Assembly: GCF_003097535.1 (NCBI RefSeq)
Contig: NZ_CP029187.1
Location: 1,426,001 to 1,490,000 of the forward strand
Length of the DNA stretch: 64,000 bases
From: Flavobacterium pallidum
Lineage (GTDB): Bacteria > Bacteroidota > Bacteroidia > Flavobacteriales > Flavobacteriaceae
Direction of reading: 5' to 3'
The notes below the pieces were generated by a model. It ran no database searches. It was not told the DNA's origin and worked only from the letters and a program-made list of their open reading frames with translations. Shown here one piece after another: positions 61,610-64,000 of the stretch; positions within the stretch are counted from its first letter, which is position 1, and every line of letters starts with the position of its first letter. The translations under genes were made by a program, and so were the position numbers.

Positions 61610-62638
61610 CTATTTAATTAAGATGCTTCTGAACTTGGTAATGTTCTTCAAAGCGATGCCGGTGCCACGTACCACGGCCCTTAACGGATCTTCCGCGATA
61701 TAAACAGGAAGGTCGGTTTTCTGTGAAATCCTCTTGTCAAGGCCTCTTAACATCGAACCACCGCCGGCCAGGTAAATTCCGGTGTTGTAAATATCTGCTG
61801 CCAATTCCGGTGGCGTTTGCGATAAGGTTTCCATTACTGCATCTTCGATACGCTGGATGGATTTATCGAGTGCTTTTGCAATTTCGCGGTAAGACACTTC
61901 GACCTGCTTTGGTTTTCCCGTCAAAAGATCTCGTCCCTGTACCGACATATCATCCGGTGGGCTTTCAAGGTCTTCAATGGCGGCACCGATTTCAATCTTG
62001 ATTTTCTCTGCAGTGCTTTCTCCAACGAAAAGATTATGCTGCGTACGCATATAATAAATAATGTCGTTTGTAAAAACATCACCTGCAATTTTCACCGATT
62101 TGTCGCAAACGATACCGGCCAAAGCAATGACTGCAATTTCTGTTGTTCCACCACCGATATCGACAATCATGTTTCCTTTTGGCTGCATGATATCAACTCC
62201 GATACCAATAGCAGCAGCCATTGGTTCATGGATCAGGTATACTTCTTTTCCGTTTACGCGCTCACAGGATTCCTTTACAGCGCGCATTTCCACTTCAGTG
62301 ATTCCTGAAGGAATGCAGACGACCATGCGCAGGGCAGGGGTGAACATCCTTTTCTTCAATGCGGGAATACTGTTGATAAACATTTTAATCATCTGTTCCG
62401 AAGCTTCGAAATCAGCGATGACCCCGTCTTTTAAAGGCCTGATGGTTTTGATGTTTTCATGTGTCTTACCCTGCATGAGGTTGGCTTCCTTACCCACATG
62501 GGTAATTTTTCCTGAAACCCTATCGCGGGCTACAATAGAGGGGCTGTCAATCACAACTTTGTCGTTGTGAATAATCAGCGTGTTGGCTGTTCCGAGATCT
62601 ATCGCGATATCCTCGGTCATGAAATCAAAAAATCCCAT
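61610..62638 (-). CDS. mreB: Actin-like cell-shape protein MreB
   Basis: A 342-residue actin homologue forming filaments under the membrane that guide lateral wall growth. The N-terminal DLGTANTLI (phosphate-1 loop), IDPSIVARD-like region (IDSPSIVARD), MIVDIGGGTTEIAVIAL (phosphate-2 loop) and YLAGGGSMLRGLDKRI (adenosine site) are visible. It is the first gene of the shape cluster. A perfect -7 box lies 43 bases upstream. Confidence 0.96.
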   Translation of the reverse strand: MGFFDFMTEDIAIDLGTANTLIIHNDKVVIDSPSIVARDRVSGKITHVGKEANLMQGKTHENIKTIRPLKDGVIADFEASEQMIKMFINSIPALKKRMFTPALRMVVCIPSGITEVEMRAVKESCERVNGKEVYLIHEPMAAAIGIGVDIMQPKGNMIVDIGGGTTEIAVIALAGIVCDKSVKIAGDVFTNDIIYYMRTQHNLFVGESTAEKIKIEIGAAIEDLESPPDDMSVQGRDLLTGKPKQVEVSYREIAKALDKSIQRIEDAVMETLSQTPPELAADIYNTGIYLAGGGSMLRGLDKRISQKTDLPVYIAEDPLRAVVRGTGIALKNITKFRSILIK

Positions 62639-62680
62639 AGGTCTTTTATGAATTAAAGAAGGTTAAAATTTTTAAGTGGA

Positions 62681-62688
62681 CAAAGTTA
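62681..62688 (-). promoter_or_regulatory. -7 element upstream of mreB
   Basis: TAACTTTG on the minus strand exactly fits TAnnTTTG, in the 56-base gap between purH and mreB. No clear TTG is seen at the right distance upstream, so only the -7 box is supported. Confidence 0.5.
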
Positions 62689-62694
62689 CATAAA

Positions 62695-64000
62695 TTAATG
62701 TTTGAAATGACGGGTTCCGGTAAATACCATCGCAACTTTATTTTCATTGCAATAATTGATGCTCAGTTCGTCTTTTATCGAGCCACCAGGCTGAATTACA
62801 GCGGTTATTCCCGCATTGTACGCAATCTCGACACAATCCGGAAACGGAAAGAAAGCATCGCTGGCCATCACCGAATTTTTCAAGTCAAACCCAAACGCAT
62901 TTGCTTTTTCAATGGCCTGTTTTAAAGCATCGACCCTTGAGGTTTGTCCAGTTCCTGAAGCAATCAATGTGTTGTCTTTTGCTAAAACGATGGTGTTGGA
63001 TTTGGTATTCTTGCAGATTTTAGAAGCGAAAATCAAATCGTCAACCTGTTGCGCGGTCGGTGCTGTATCTGTAACGGTTTTTAGTTGTTCTTTATTGTCG
63101 GTGATGTTGTTACGGTCCTGCACTAAAACGCCGTTTAATGCTGTGCGCAGCTGTTGTTGCGGCAAATCCACATCGTTTAAGATTAAGATGATACGGTTTT
63201 TCTTTTCGGACAAAATGGAAATGGCTTTATCGTCATAAGCAGGCGCAATCACGACTTCGCAGAAAAGCTTGTTGATTTCGGAAGCAGTATCCCCATCGAT
63301 TTTCCCGTTTGCGATCAAAACACCACCGAATGCGGAAGTAGGGTCGCCCGCCAAAGCATCGAGATAAGCCGCTTTCATGGAACTTCTTGTGGCGAGTCCG
63401 CAAGCGTTATTGTGCTTTAAAATGGCAAAAGTCGGTTTGTCGTTTTTGAATTCCAAAATCAGGTTTACCGCCGCATCAACATCCAGCAGGTTGTTGTAGG
63501 ACAACTCCTTGCCATGGAGTTTCTTAAACATAGCGTCAAAATCACCGAAGAACCAGCCTTTCTGGTGTGGATTTTCGCCGTAGCGCAATATTTGTCCACC
63601 GGAAATGCTTTGCTTTAAGATGGTTTCGTCGGTATTGAAATAATTAAAGATGGCCGTATCGTAATGCGAGGAAACGTGGAACGCTTTTGCAGCCAACAGT
63701 TTCCTGTCTTCCAAAGTCGTCGCGCCGTTTTGGTTTGTAATCAGTTCCAATAGTTTTGAATAATCATCCATCGAAGCGACGATGACGGTGTCCTTGAAGT
63801 TTTTCGCGGCAGCGCGGATCAGTGAAATGCCACCGATGTCGATTTTCTCAATGATATCAGCTTCGGAAGCGCCCGAAGCGACGGTTTTTTCGAACGGATA
63901 TAAATCGACAATCACCAGATCAATCTGCGGAATGTTATATTCAGTCATTTGCTGCACGTCGCCTTCATGGTCCTGGCGGTTTAAGATGCCTCCGAAAACT
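62695..64000 (-). CDS. purH: Bifunctional AICAR transformylase/IMP cyclohydrolase, C-terminal part
   Basis: This is the C-terminal 434 residues of PurH, which runs off the right edge. The protein makes IMP in the last two steps of purine synthesis. The end of the IMP cyclohydrolase domain (DLVIVDLYPFEKTVASG, IEKIDIGGISLIRAAAKNF) is visible, followed by the AICAR transformylase domain with AILKHNNACGLA (catalytic Lys and His), VMASDAFFPFPD, and the final QPGGSIKDE...MVFTGTRHFKH. All of it is in one open frame up to base 64000, so an ATG at 63957 is an internal methionine and not the start. Confidence 0.95.
   Translation of the reverse strand, partial: VFGGILNRQDHEGDVQQMTEYNIPQIDLVIVDLYPFEKTVASGASEADIIEKIDIGGISLIRAAAKNFKDTVIVASMDDYSKLLELITNQNGATTLEDRKLLAAKAFHVSSHYDTAIFNYFNTDETILKQSISGGQILRYGENPHQKGWFFGDFDAMFKKLHGKELSYNNLLDVDAAVNLILEFKNDKPTFAILKHNNACGLATRSSMKAAYLDALAGDPTSAFGGVLIANGKIDGDTASEINKLFCEVVIAPAYDDKAISILSEKKNRIILILNDVDLPQQQLRTALNGVLVQDRNNITDNKEQLKTVTDTAPTAQQVDDLIFASKICKNTKSNTIVLAKDNTLIASGTGQTSRVDALKQAIEKANAFGFDLKNSVMASDAFFPFPDCVEIAYNAGITAVIQPGGSIKDELSINYCNENKVAMVFTGTRHFKH

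Overview
The window reads as chromosomal DNA of a Flavobacteriaceae bacterium, most likely Flavobacterium. The signs are SusC/SusD/SusE proteins, three different type IX secretion (T9SS) substrates with type A or type B C-terminal sorting domains, a PorP/SprF protein, a mevalonate-pathway HMG-CoA reductase, almost no Shine-Dalgarno sequences, and promoters of the Bacteroidetes form (TTG, about 19 bases, TAnnTTTG). It is mostly well-kept core genome. I see no prophage, insertion sequence, CRISPR array, integrase or defence island.

Layout. (1) 1-17144: a starch/maltose (sus-like) locus. A minus-strand arm encodes a GH31 alpha-glucosidase (cut by the window edge), a SusA-like GH13 enzyme, a GH65 maltose phosphorylase, beta-phosphoglucomutase, a sugar MFS transporter and a LacI regulator. 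A divergent plus-strand arm encodes SusC, SusD, a SusE-like lipoprotein and a T9SS-secreted alpha-amylase. A perfect 14-bp LacI-type palindrome lies between the arms. The implied pathway is cleavage outside the cell, capture by SusD/SusE, import by SusC, trimming in the periplasm, entry into the cytoplasm by the MFS carrier, and phosphorolysis to glucose plus beta-glucose-1-phosphate, then glucose-6-phosphate. (2) 17152-19945: an AsmA-like membrane protein and ExbD/ExbB. (3) 20284-23678: a two-gene secreted system, a small T9SS-targeted protein and a 971-residue beta-helix carbohydrate-binding-type protein that share an N-terminal module. (4) 23881-30281: tRNA-Phe, coaX, an outer-membrane protein, lptC, a small membrane protein, a CBS-domain protein and a PpiD-like chaperone. 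(5) 30334-33830: a GHMP kinase, HMG-CoA reductase and a radical SAM protein. (6) 33937-41379: dipeptidyl peptidase IV, three tandem POT peptide transporters and a thioredoxin-like protein. (7) 41382-46748: ComEC, NlpC/P60, lpxB, a small membrane protein and surE, with an unexplained strongly structured intergenic region at 43432-43605. (8) 47028-50378: a tail-specific protease broken by a one-base insertion, and an ABC permease. (9) 50435-56983: a T9SS type B repeat protein with its PorP/SprF and OmpA partners. (10) 57024-64000: the rodA-mrdA-mreD-mreC-mreB cell-shape cluster and the 3' part of purH.

The most notable items are the structured intergenic RNA candidate near comEC, the two-gene T9SS/beta-helix system with its 222-residue internal duplication, the LacI operator of the sus locus, the frameshift in the tail-specific protease, a POT transporter lacking the helix-7 glutamate and carrying a large insertion, and two related hairpin elements near 306-381 and 46809-46880. 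No function has been measured here. Assignments rest on recognised motifs, gene order and hand translation.
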